A DNA stretch of 64,000 nucleotides from Gp6-AA40 sp032156805 (GTDB lineage Bacteria > Acidobacteriota > Vicinamibacteria > Vicinamibacterales > UBA2999), in assembly GCA_032156805.1 (NCBI GenBank), contig JALDXQ010000009.1, positions 1 to 64,000 of the forward strand. The letters run 5' to 3'. Under the pieces are notes generated by a model. It searched no databases, was not told the DNA's origin, and worked only from the letters and a program-made list of their open reading frames with translations. Made by a program: the position numbers and the translations under genes. Positions 43,109 through 49,825 of this stretch are shown here, piece by piece. Position 1 is the stretch's first letter; each line of letters starts with the position of its first letter.

Positions 43109-43495
43109 CTAGCGTCCTTCGTTGATCGCGTAGCGCACCAGGCGGAACTTCGCCGCCAGTGCAGTTTGTGCCGCGCTGAAATCGCCGCCGGCGCGGCCCA
43201 TGGCCAGCAACTCCTGATCGAGCTGTACCGTGTTGCCGTCGCGGCGCGGCGTCACGCCTTGAACCTCTTTCGTCGTGATCGCTCCGGGTGAGGTCATCGA
43301 GAAGTGCGCGGCGTGCGTGGCAGACGGCGGCGTCAGACGCTTGTCGAGTGCCGACTCGAAGCTGACTTCGACGGCCTTGTAGTCAGGCGTGTCGACGTTG
43401 GCAAGATTGCCAGCCGACGCGACCTGCTTGGCGACAGAGATCGTCATCTGTCGTCGCAGTGCTGCGACAAGCGCGCTATCACTGATTGAGTTCAT
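43109..43495 (-). CDS. flgB: Proximal rod protein FlgB
   Basis: The 128-residue protein has VASAGNLANVDTPDYKAVEVSF (as NLANVDTPDYKAV) and NTVQLDQELLAMGRAGGDFS near the C-terminus, typical of FlgB. It is the first gene of the main flagellar run and has a sigma54-type promoter about 50 bases upstream. Confidence 0.95.
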   Translation of the reverse strand: MNSISDSALVAALRRQMTISVAKQVASAGNLANVDTPDYKAVEVSFESALDKRLTPPSATHAAHFSMTSPGAITTKEVQGVTPRRDGNTVQLDQELLAMGRAGGDFSAAQTALAAKFRLVRYAINEGR

Positions 43496-43544
43496 CGCTC
43501 ACGCCTCGATTCAAGAAGTGCACGGAGTTGTCGACAGCTGAGTG

Positions 43545-43560
43545 AGCAAGAGGGGTGCCC
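43545..43560 (-). promoter_or_regulatory. Sigma54 promoter of the flgB operon
   Basis: On the minus strand GGGCACC, four bases, TTGCT: a close match to the sigma54 consensus TGGCACG-N4-TTGCW with exact GG-N10-GC spacing. The transcript would begin near 43534, about 40 bases before the flgB ATG. An NtrC-type activator gene lies 0.8 kb away. Confidence 0.75.
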
Positions 43561-43676
43561 CGATGGAAATTCGCGCCATTGCGCAGAACGCCCGTGCTCA
43601 GAGCGTTCGATGGGATCGGAGAACCGACAGGGGGGTTCGATGAAGCGGCGAGGTGGCGAGTCGAGCTCTTACAATT

Positions 43677-44204
43677 TCAGGATCGCGTGCGGAGCAACGC
43701 TTCGATGTGTGCGAGACGTTCTTCGATTGCCTGCAACCGCCATCCGAGATCCGCCGGCACACCCGATCCATCGCGGCTCACGCGCTTCGCGAGCTCACGG
43801 TTCTCCTGCTCGAGCGCCATGCGATCGCGAATCCGCGTGAGCACCACTTCGAGCTGGCCAAGGGCGAATGGCTTGGCGAGGTAGTCGTAGGCACCCTCCC
43901 GGACGGCGCGGACGGCGGAATCAATAGTGGCGTAGCCGGTGATCATCACGACGTAGACAGACGGATTGGCCTCACGGGCCGCCCGCAGGACGTCAAAGCC
44001 GTCGGCCCCCGGCAGGTTCAAATCGGTGATGATCACGGCAAACTGGCCCGGATCACGCGTAATCGCGGCAATCGCGGCCCGCCCGTCATGGGCCGTGGCC
44101 ACCTCGAACCCCTGGCCGCGACAGAATTCCGAAAGCAGTTCCCTCGCACGCACGTCGTCGTCTACAATGAGCGCTTCCTTTTTGGGCAGCTGCACTGATG
44201 GCAT
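43677..44204 (-). CDS. Response regulator, receiver domain with coiled-coil tail
   Basis: The 175-residue protein has a receiver domain (1-125) with acidic Asp15-17, phosphoacceptor Asp61 in VIITDLNLPGADGF, Thr in MITGYAT and Lys in YLAKPF. The tail (about 125-175) is helical with a heptad pattern (RLQAIEERLAHIEALL) and no DNA-binding or enzyme domain. It resembles the receiver of NtrC-type regulators more than CheY. A sigma28-type promoter precedes it, and GGGGAG lies 9 bases before the ATG. Partner unknown. Confidence 0.85.
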   Translation of the reverse strand: MPSVQLPKKEALIVDDDVRARELLSEFCRGQGFEVATAHDGRAAIAAITRDPGQFAVIITDLNLPGADGFDVLRAAREANPSVYVVMITGYATIDSAVRAVREGAYDYLAKPFALGQLEVVLTRIRDRMALEQENRELAKRVSRDGSGVPADLGWRLQAIEERLAHIEALLRTRS

Positions 44205-44250
44205 TTGAGTTGCTCCCCTTCCATGCTTACGACACGGCTGGAATGTCGTT

Positions 44251-44277
44251 CAATCGGCAAACCAGCCTCAAACTTCA
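44251..44277 (-). promoter_or_regulatory. Sigma28-type promoter of the response-regulator gene
   Basis: On the minus strand TGAAGTTT, 11-base spacer, GCCGATTG: 7 of 8 and 6 of 8 matches to the flagellar sigma consensus with exact spacing, about 47 bases before the ATG at 44204. Confidence 0.6.
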
Positions 44278-44329
44278 AGAAACGTTAACGAACTCCGAGC
44301 CCCTCTCGCTTCTGGGTTCTGTTGGGTAT

Positions 44330-44343
44330 GTCGGTGCACCGAC
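44330..44343. promoter_or_regulatory. Perfect 14-bp palindrome upstream of the NtrC-type gene
   Basis: GTCGGTGCACCGAC is fully symmetrical and ends 30 bases before the activator ATG, in the divergent 169-bp control region. It could be an operator, for example for autoregulation; no second copy was noticed at the flgB or fliL promoters. Confidence 0.5.
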
Positions 44344-44373
44344 GATCCGACGATAACTTGACGTAGTGAACTT

Positions 44374-45771
44374 ATGAGCCAGCGAGCCCTGCCGTCCATT
44401 CTTGTCGTTGAAGATGATCTTGATCTCCGTCAAACCATCGTCGCCAGCCTTGAATCCAATGGATTTGCGGCGGCGCAGGCAGCGGATGCGGCGGATGCCA
44501 TCGAGCGTTTGCGCTCGTTTGCCTACGATGGACTCGTCGTCGACCTGCGGTTGCCGGACGCCGACGGCATGACAGTACTTGACGAGGCTCTCGATCGCTA
44601 TCCGGAAATCCGGGCGGTCGTGATGACAGGATTCGGCGGCGTGGCGGAAGCGGTCGCAGCGATCAAGCGGGGCGCCGTCGATTTTCTCATCAAGCCGTTC
44701 CAGCTCTCCCAGCTCTCCCGCGTGCTGCACGCCGGACTCGAGCAGCAGCGGCTGCGTGAGGAGAACGCGGAGCTCAAGGCGCAGCTCAAAGGCAAGTTCA
44801 GGTTCGAGAACATCATCGGCCGCCACAGCACGATGCAGGCGCTCTTCACGACGCTCGAGCTCGTGTCGCCGATGAACAGCACGGTGCTCATTCACGGGGA
44901 GACCGGCACCGGCAAGGAACTGATCGCCCGCACGATTCATCACAACAGCCCGCGCGCCAACGAGCGATTCGTAGCGTTCAATGCCGCGGCCATTCCCGAG
45001 ACGCTCGCCGAAGCCGAACTCTTCGGGCACGTGAAGGGCGCGTTCACCGGGGCCGTGAATTCACGCGCCGGCCGCTTTGAACTGGCTCATCGCGGCACGC
45101 TGTTCATCGATGAAGTCGCGTCGATGTCGCTGCCACTGCAGGCAAAGCTGTTGCGCGCGCTGCAGGAACGCGAGATCGAACGCGTTGGCGAATCGCGGCC
45201 GATGCGCCTCGATATCCGCGTGATCGCGGCCGCCAACACGGACCTGCGCAAGCTCGTCAAGGAGGGGACGTTCCGCGAGGATCTCTTCTACCGCCTGAAC
45301 GTCATCCCGGTGACGCTGCCCGCGCTCCGGCAGCGGCGCGAAGACATCCCGCTGCTGGCGCAGCACTTCGTTCGCAAGTCGTGCACGGATAACAACGTCC
45401 CCGTCAAAACCGTGACGCAGGAGGCGCTGCGTGCGCTGATGGCCTACGACTGGCCAGGCAACATCCGCCAGTTCGAGAACGCCATCGAGCATGCGGTGGC
45501 CATGGCGGCCACCAAGTCCGAGATCGGCCCCGAGACGTTGCCTGACGATGTCCGCGAGCGCGCGGGATCGATGCTGGTGCCGACCGTCGCGATCCCGGAT
45601 GAAGGTTTGAACTTCACGTCGCTGGTGTCACAGCTCGAACGTGAATTGATTCTGCGTTGCCTCGAGAAGACCGGTGGCAACAAGCGTCAGGCTGCGCGGC
45701 TCCTCAACCTGAGCCGGACCACGTTCATCGACAAACTGCACCGCCTGAATCTCGAGCGCGGCGCAGCGTAA
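44374..45771 (+). CDS. NtrC-family sigma54-dependent regulator (FlrC/FleR-like)
   Basis: The 465-residue protein has a receiver domain (8-120; Asp14-15, phosphoacceptor Asp57, Lys107), an AAA+ domain (145-380; Walker A GETGTGKE 175-182, sigma54-contact loop GAFTGA 222-227, LFIDEVASM) and a C-terminal Fis-type helix-turn-helix (GGNKRQAARLLNLSRTTFID). It should activate the sigma54-type flagellar promoters. No clear Shine-Dalgarno precedes the ATG. It is convergent with a soluble histidine kinase that may phosphorylate it. Confidence 0.93.
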   Translation: MSQRALPSILVVEDDLDLRQTIVASLESNGFAAAQAADAADAIERLRSFAYDGLVVDLRLPDADGMTVLDEALDRYPEIRAVVMTGFGGVAEAVAAIKRGAVDFLIKPFQLSQLSRVLHAGLEQQRLREENAELKAQLKGKFRFENIIGRHSTMQALFTTLELVSPMNSTVLIHGETGTGKELIARTIHHNSPRANERFVAFNAAAIPETLAEAELFGHVKGAFTGAVNSRAGRFELAHRGTLFIDEVASMSLPLQAKLLRALQEREIERVGESRPMRLDIRVIAAANTDLRKLVKEGTFREDLFYRLNVIPVTLPALRQRREDIPLLAQHFVRKSCTDNNVPVKTVTQEALRALMAYDWPGNIRQFENAIEHAVAMAATKSEIGPETLPDDVRERAGSMLVPTVAIPDEGLNFTSLVSQLERELILRCLEKTGGNKRQAARLLNLSRTTFIDKLHRLNLERGAA

Positions 45772-45772
45772 C

Positions 45773-45835
45773 GGCTTCAGGCTTCGGACTCTAGGCTCTG
45801 GCCAAAAGCCAAGAGCCTAAAGCCCAGAGCCGAAT
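45773..45835. repeat. Heptad hairpin at the convergent end of the regulator and kinase genes
   Basis: Nine consecutive 7-nt units in phase: four of type GGCTCTG (GGCTTCA, GGCTTCG, GACTCTA, GGCTCTG) followed by five of type GCCAAGA. The halves are complementary, so transcripts in either direction fold into a hairpin. It starts right at the regulator stop and ends 11 bases before the kinase stop, a natural bidirectional terminator position. Confidence 0.9.
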
Positions 45836-45846
45836 ACCCACTCCCC

Positions 45847-46566
45847 CTACGCCGCGGGAACCCGCATCACAAACGTCGCGCCCGGGCTGCGATCCTCGAG
45901 CGTGAGCGTTCCCCCACACTGCTCGGCCACGAGCCGTGCGACCGAGAGGCCCAGGCCACTTGCCTCTTCACGCGACCTCGTCGTGAAGAACGTGGTGAAC
46001 ATGTCGTCGGCCGCCGTCCGATCGACTCCAGGGCCGTTGTCGGACACCCGTAAGACTACGTACCCGGGAGCTTCTTCGAGTGCGACGTGAATCGCGCCAC
46101 CCTGCTGACCTGCCAGTGCCTGTTCGGCGTTGACGATCAGATTGAGCAGGGCCAGCTGCAGGAGTCCTGCATTGCCCATGACCAGAAACCGCCCTGTCGG
46201 CGGAGCGTCAACGGCAATCGACAGGTGCGCGCGTCCGATGGCAAACGAACGGAGAGCCACGGATCGATTCGCAATTTCGCGCAGATTCGTGCGTCCCGGC
46301 ACCTCCATCTTCTGTCGCGCAAACACCATGACCTCCTGGATGGCGGCCGCCGCACGCGTGTTCTGCTGGGCAATTCGCTGCAATCCATCGAGAACCGATG
46401 GCGGCAATCCAGACGTTGCCTGAAGGAGTTCGGTCGTCCCCCCGATGACCTGCAAGGCGTTGTTCACCTCGTGCGCGACGCCGGACAGCAGGCGCGCAAC
46501 GGTGGCGCCGCGATTGAGCGTCAGCAGGTCGGTCGGCCCCGGCGTGCTGCCCGTTTGATTCGACAT
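45847..46566 (-). CDS. Soluble histidine kinase (FlrB/NtrB-like)
   Basis: The 239-residue protein has a HisKA helix with His32 in LLSGVAHEVNNALQVIGG and a HATPase_c domain (NLIVNAEQAL, VLRVSDNGPGV, GLGLSVARLVAEQCGG). There is no sensor domain, membrane helix or PAS domain, so the input must come through a partner. It lies tail to tail with the NtrC-type regulator and head to head with cheY. The flagellar setting suggests it phosphorylates the NtrC-type protein in response to assembly state (inference). Confidence 0.88.
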   Translation of the reverse strand: MSNQTGSTPGPTDLLTLNRGATVARLLSGVAHEVNNALQVIGGTTELLQATSGLPPSVLDGLQRIAQQNTRAAAAIQEVMVFARQKMEVPGRTNLREIANRSVALRSFAIGRAHLSIAVDAPPTGRFLVMGNAGLLQLALLNLIVNAEQALAGQQGGAIHVALEEAPGYVVLRVSDNGPGVDRTAADDMFTTFFTTRSREEASGLGLSVARLVAEQCGGTLTLEDRSPGATFVMRVPAA

Positions 46567-46571
46567 TCCCC

Positions 46572-46599
46572 TAAACCTTTCCTCCCACCTCGCCGATTA
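46572..46599 (+). promoter_or_regulatory. Sigma28-type promoter upstream of cheY
   Basis: TAAACCTT followed after 12 bases by GCCGATTA, a near-consensus flagellar sigma promoter with one extra spacer base. It lies about 105 bases before the cheY ATG and overlaps the start region of the divergent kinase. Confidence 0.6.
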
Positions 46600-46704
46600 C
46601 ACCTCTGACCATCCAGGGATCTTACTGACACCCGCATGAGAGCCCCTGGCTGGTCGGGGAGTGTCTCTGTGGCGCGCTCCGGCGCGCCGGCTCAGGATAT
46701 CAAC

Positions 46705-47070
46705 ATGCGCTTTCTGATCGTCGACGATTCGAGCACGATGCGCCGCATCATCATCAACACGCTGAACAAGCTCGGACACCAGGATGTGGCCGAAGCTGGC
46801 AACGGCAAAGAGGGGCTCGATCGCCTCAGTGCCGGCCCCGTGGACGTGATTATCACGGACTGGAACATGCCGGAGATGAGCGGCATCGATTTCATCCGCA
46901 CCGTGCGCTCGATGCCCGAGATCAAGGACACGCCGGTGCTGATGGTCACCACCAACGCGGCCAAGGACGACATCGTGGAGGCGCTCAAGGCGGGCGTCAA
47001 CAGCTACGTCGTGAAGCCATTCACTCCTGACACGATGAAGGAGAAGATCGAGGCCGTCCTCTCCCGGTAA
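46705..47070 (+). CDS. cheY: Chemotaxis response regulator CheY
   Basis: The 121-residue single receiver domain has Asp7-Asp8, phosphoacceptor Asp52 in DVIITDWNMPEMSG, Thr82 and Lys104 in YVVKPF. DWNMP is characteristic of CheY. It would bind the EIDALL peptide of FliM. ATG 46705 is chosen because the domain begins there; a frame extension to 46636 adds nothing recognisable. cheX follows after seven bases; no cheA is in the window. Confidence 0.95.
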   Translation: MRFLIVDDSSTMRRIIINTLNKLGHQDVAEAGNGKEGLDRLSAGPVDVIITDWNMPEMSGIDFIRTVRSMPEIKDTPVLMVTTNAAKDDIVEALKAGVNSYVVKPFTPDTMKEKIEAVLSR

Positions 47071-47077
47071 GACTCCG

Positions 47078-47569
47078 ATGCCTACAGCCGCCATCGACAG
47101 TTTGTTCATCGACGAGCTCACCGCGGCGACCCGCGATGTGTTCAAGACGATGGTCTTCCAGGAACTGGAAGCTGCGACACCGACGTCGGGCGAGGCGTTG
47201 AAGCCCGGTGCCAACGTCGTCGGCACGGTCGCCTTCGCCGGCAAGACCGCGGGTCTGGTCGTGTTCTACAGCACGCTGGACGCAGCCCGGGCGATTACCG
47301 CTTCGATGCTCGGCATCGAGCCAGCAAGCGTCAACGGTGAACTACCTGATGCCATCGGCGAGTTGACGAACATGATCGCCGGTTCGTTCCGCACCCGTAT
47401 GGCGCACGCCAAGGGCGAGACGTGGGCGATCTCGGTCCCGACGGTGACCGTCGGATCTGACTTCTACACCAAGTACGTGAGCGACGTGCAGCGGGTGTTG
47501 TGCCCGTTTCGCATGAACAAGGCGGAGCTGTACGTCGAGCTCATTGTCACGAGGAGCGCAGACCAATGA
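47078..47569 (+). CDS. cheX: CheY-P phosphatase CheX
   Basis: The 163-residue protein has the CheC/CheX/FliY active-site pattern E-x2-N in AIGELTNMIAG (Glu95, Asn98) and an alpha/beta fold with VVGTVAFAGKTAGLVVFYS. One active site and this length suit CheX. It removes phosphate from CheY-P. It is sandwiched between cheY and an HDOD gene, with an ATGA overlap to the latter. Confidence 0.9.
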   Translation: MPTAAIDSLFIDELTAATRDVFKTMVFQELEAATPTSGEALKPGANVVGTVAFAGKTAGLVVFYSTLDAARAITASMLGIEPASVNGELPDAIGELTNMIAGSFRTRMAHAKGETWAISVPTVTVGSDFYTKYVSDVQRVLCPFRMNKAELYVELIVTRSADQ

Positions 47570-48411
47570 GCGGCTATGCCACCTGGGCCGACTGGGTCGA
47601 ATCTGGCGAATGGGCGGATGCCGGTGATTCGGCGATGCCGATGCTGCCTGCGCTGGCGGCCGACGTCATGTCGCTTGCGCTCGATCCCGACGTGAGCATC
47701 ACCCGGCTGGCGCGAGTGATCACGAAGGATCAGGTGCTGGCCACCCGCGTGTTGCGCCTGGCCAACTCGGCGTACTGCGCGCCGATGCAGGAGGTCACCA
47801 CGGTCAACGACGCGATTGTGCGCATGGGCACCGGTCCGGTGCGCAACGTCGTGCTGGCAGTGTGCTTCACGTCGCGACTGCAGGGCGCCAACGTCTACGG
47901 GCCGCAGGGCCGCGAGCTGGTCGATCACGCCATCGGCACCGCCTACCTGTCGCGACTGGTGGCCGAACGCGCCGGAGTGGATGCCGACGAGGCGTTCATG
48001 TGCGGCCTGCTGCACGACATGGGCAAGCTGCTCATCCTCAAGCTGGCCCGCGACTTCATCAAGTTCGGTGTGCCGACGCCATCGGCGCAGGAAATCGACA
48101 CGGTGTGCCGTGATCGGCATCCGCAGATCGGCGCCCGCCTGCTGCGACAGTGGCAGCTTCCCTCGGCGCTCGAAGGCCCGGTGCAGTACCACCACGATCC
48201 CGCGGCGAGCACGACACACGGCCGTGAATCGTCGGTGACCTATATGGCGAATCGCCTCGCTCATCGCTACGGCTTCGGCTGCCAGGCCGATGAGACGAAT
48301 CTGCTCGAGGATCCCATCTGCACGAGTCTGGGGCTGAACGATGCGTGGCAGGCCGACCTCGATCGCCGCGCCCCCGGACTCTTCCAGGTCGCACGACAGA
48401 TCGTCGCGTAG
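47566..48411 (+). CDS. HDOD-domain protein
   Basis: The 281-residue protein has an HDOD domain near 20-215: LPALAADVMSLALDPDVS, VLATRVLRLANSAYC, TVNDAIVRMGTGPVRN and CGLLHDMGKLLIL. HDOD proteins are usually signalling scaffolds related to HD-GYP but without catalysis; the HD pair in LLHDMGK is retained here. The gene overlaps cheX by four bases, pointing to a role in the CheY/CheX output. Confidence 0.88.
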   Translation: MSGYATWADWVESGEWADAGDSAMPMLPALAADVMSLALDPDVSITRLARVITKDQVLATRVLRLANSAYCAPMQEVTTVNDAIVRMGTGPVRNVVLAVCFTSRLQGANVYGPQGRELVDHAIGTAYLSRLVAERAGVDADEAFMCGLLHDMGKLLILKLARDFIKFGVPTPSAQEIDTVCRDRHPQIGARLLRQWQLPSALEGPVQYHHDPAASTTHGRESSVTYMANRLAHRYGFGCQADETNLLEDPICTSLGLNDAWQADLDRRAPGLFQVARQIVA

Positions 48412-48427
48412 CAGAAGCCGCGCGTCA

Positions 48428-48476
48428 TGCAGAATGCAGAAGCCTTCCTGCATTCTGCATTCTGCATTCTGCATTC
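48428..48476. repeat. Heptad hairpin, units TGCAGAA and TGCATTC
   Basis: Seven consecutive 7-nt units in exact phase: TGCAGAA twice, GCCTTCC, then TGCATTC four times. The first and last blocks are complementary. It follows the HDOD stop by 17 bases and is the cleanest heptad array in the window. Confidence 0.92.
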
Positions 48477-48502
48477 CGAATCACCGGCAATCAGGGGTCG
48501 GG

Positions 48503-48508
48503 TACACT
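48503..48508 (+). promoter_or_regulatory. -10-like TACACT directly before the zinc-ribbon gene
   Basis: TACACT ends seven bases before the ATG at 48516, so transcription would start at or next to the start codon; no Shine-Dalgarno is present. A -35 box is not evident. Confidence 0.4.
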
Positions 48509-48515
48509 TGATCGC

Positions 48516-48920
48516 ATGCAATTGCGGTCTGCGCGCCTCTGTCTCGATTGCGATGAAGTCCATGACGCCCAGCAGTGTCCGCAGTGCGCGTCTGAAACTT
48601 TCGCGTTCATCACCCGCTGGGTGTCCGTTCCTGATCGACCCGATCGACCCGATCGACCCGATCGACCCGATCGACCCGATCGATCCGACCGACCAGCCAA
48701 GCGCCTACCGGCTCAGGAAGTCGCGAGTCCCGAAGCGCTCGGCGCATATCGCGAGATGTTGCTGCCCCAGGAGAAACAAGGCGGAAAATGGCGGACCATC
48801 CGGCGCGGGGCCGTGGGGCTGGCCATCTTCGGCATCGCCGGTTGGCTCTGGCGTCAGAACAACCAGACGGCCGGTAAGGCGGCGGAAGAAGACGAGCCGA
48901 CCAACCAACAGCGGACGTAA
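48516..48920 (+). CDS. Small zinc-ribbon membrane protein with Pro-Asp-Arg repeats
   Basis: The 134-residue protein has two Cys-x2-Cys pairs in the first 30 residues (CLDC, CPQC), a run of Pro-Asp-Arg triplets encoded by a 9-nt tandem repeat (48633-48686), and one membrane helix near the end (RGAVGLAIFGIAGWLW). No family was recognised. The start is the ATG after a -10-like box; the frame is open upstream without similarity. Confidence 0.65.
   Translation: MQLRSARLCLDCDEVHDAQQCPQCASETFAFITRWVSVPDRPDRPDRPDRPDRPDRSDRPAKRLPAQEVASPEALGAYREMLLPQEKQGGKWRTIRRGAVGLAIFGIAGWLWRQNNQTAGKAAEEDEPTNQQRT
48633..48686. repeat. 9-nt tandem repeat GATCGACCC, six units
   Basis: Five perfect units and one with a single change (GATCGATCC). 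It encodes Pro-Asp-Arg repeats in the zinc-ribbon protein. Because the unit is a multiple of three, changes in copy number keep the frame. Confidence 0.9.
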
Positions 48921-48940
48921 AGACAAGGTATGGTGTCACC

Positions 48941-49771
48941 GTGACCTCGCACGCCGACGTCACGTCCGTGCACCGATACGCCCAGTCCCGGACATCGATC
49001 TCCTGGCGCGTCAACGCTGAGCGCCTGGTGTTGCTCGGCTGGGGCCGCGCGATCCTGCTGCAGCTCGCGCACCCGCTGGTCGCTGCCGGTGTCTTCGATC
49101 ACAGCGGGTTCCGGGGCACGCCGTACGCAGCGGCCTCGCGCCTCTTCCACACCATCCACGCGATGCTGGCGCTCACGTTCGGAGACGAGCCGGCACGGGA
49201 GCGGACGCTGGAAGCCATCCGCGTCATTCACCGGCGCGTCAACGGTGAGCTTCCTGAGCCGACCGGGCCCTACCCGTCTGGAACGCGCTACTCCGCAGAA
49301 GATCCGTCGCTCGTCTTGTGGGTGCACGCAACCCTGCTCGAATCGGTCATCCTCGTCTACGAACGGCTGATCGGACCGCTCAGCGCCGCCGAACGCGATG
49401 AATACTGCGCCGAAGCATTCCCGATCGCTGTGGCGCTGGCCGCACGTGAAGACGAGGTGCCACGCACCTGGAACGACCTGCGTGCCTACCTCGATCGCAT
49501 GTACGCGTCGGGGGCCATCGCCGTTGGAACGCAGGGTCGCGAACTGGCGCAGGCAGTCCTCTCTCCATCAGGAGCGTGGCTGGTGGCGCCAGCCACCTGG
49601 ATCAATCGCATGATGACCATCGGGATGCTGCCGCCGCAGGTGCGTGAGCAGTACGCCATGCCGTGGACACTGCGACAGGAGCGCAGGCTGGCGCGGCTGG
49701 TCTCGACACTGCGTCTGACACGGCGACTGCTCCCTGATGCCATCGCCCTCTGGCCCGCCGCACGGAAGTAA
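48941..49771 (+). CDS. DUF2236 (MpaB/Lcp-like) oxygenase-family protein
   Basis: The 276-residue protein has the conserved His-rich pattern of DUF2236: LQLAHPLVAAGVFDHS, RLFHTIHAML and LWVHATLLESV, and later YCAEAFPIA. Related proteins include the rubber oxygenase Lcp and fungal MpaB; they bind haem through such residues. No signal peptide is seen. The GTG at 48941 has TATGGT seven bases upstream and no ribosome site. Confidence 0.8.
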   Translation: MTSHADVTSVHRYAQSRTSISWRVNAERLVLLGWGRAILLQLAHPLVAAGVFDHSGFRGTPYAAASRLFHTIHAMLALTFGDEPARERTLEAIRVIHRRVNGELPEPTGPYPSGTRYSAEDPSLVLWVHATLLESVILVYERLIGPLSAAERDEYCAEAFPIAVALAAREDEVPRTWNDLRAYLDRMYASGAIAVGTQGRELAQAVLSPSGAWLVAPATWINRMMTIGMLPPQVREQYAMPWTLRQERRLARLVSTLRLTRRLLPDAIALWPAARK

Positions 49772-49825
49772 CAATGCCTGGCCGCATCGCATTGTCGCCA
49801 GCTCCGCAGAGGGTGGCGCCCTCTG

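Noticed and set aside
48428..48686. Tandem repeats as a possible CRISPR array
   Set aside because: Units are 7 or 9 nt without unique spacers and there are no cas genes.
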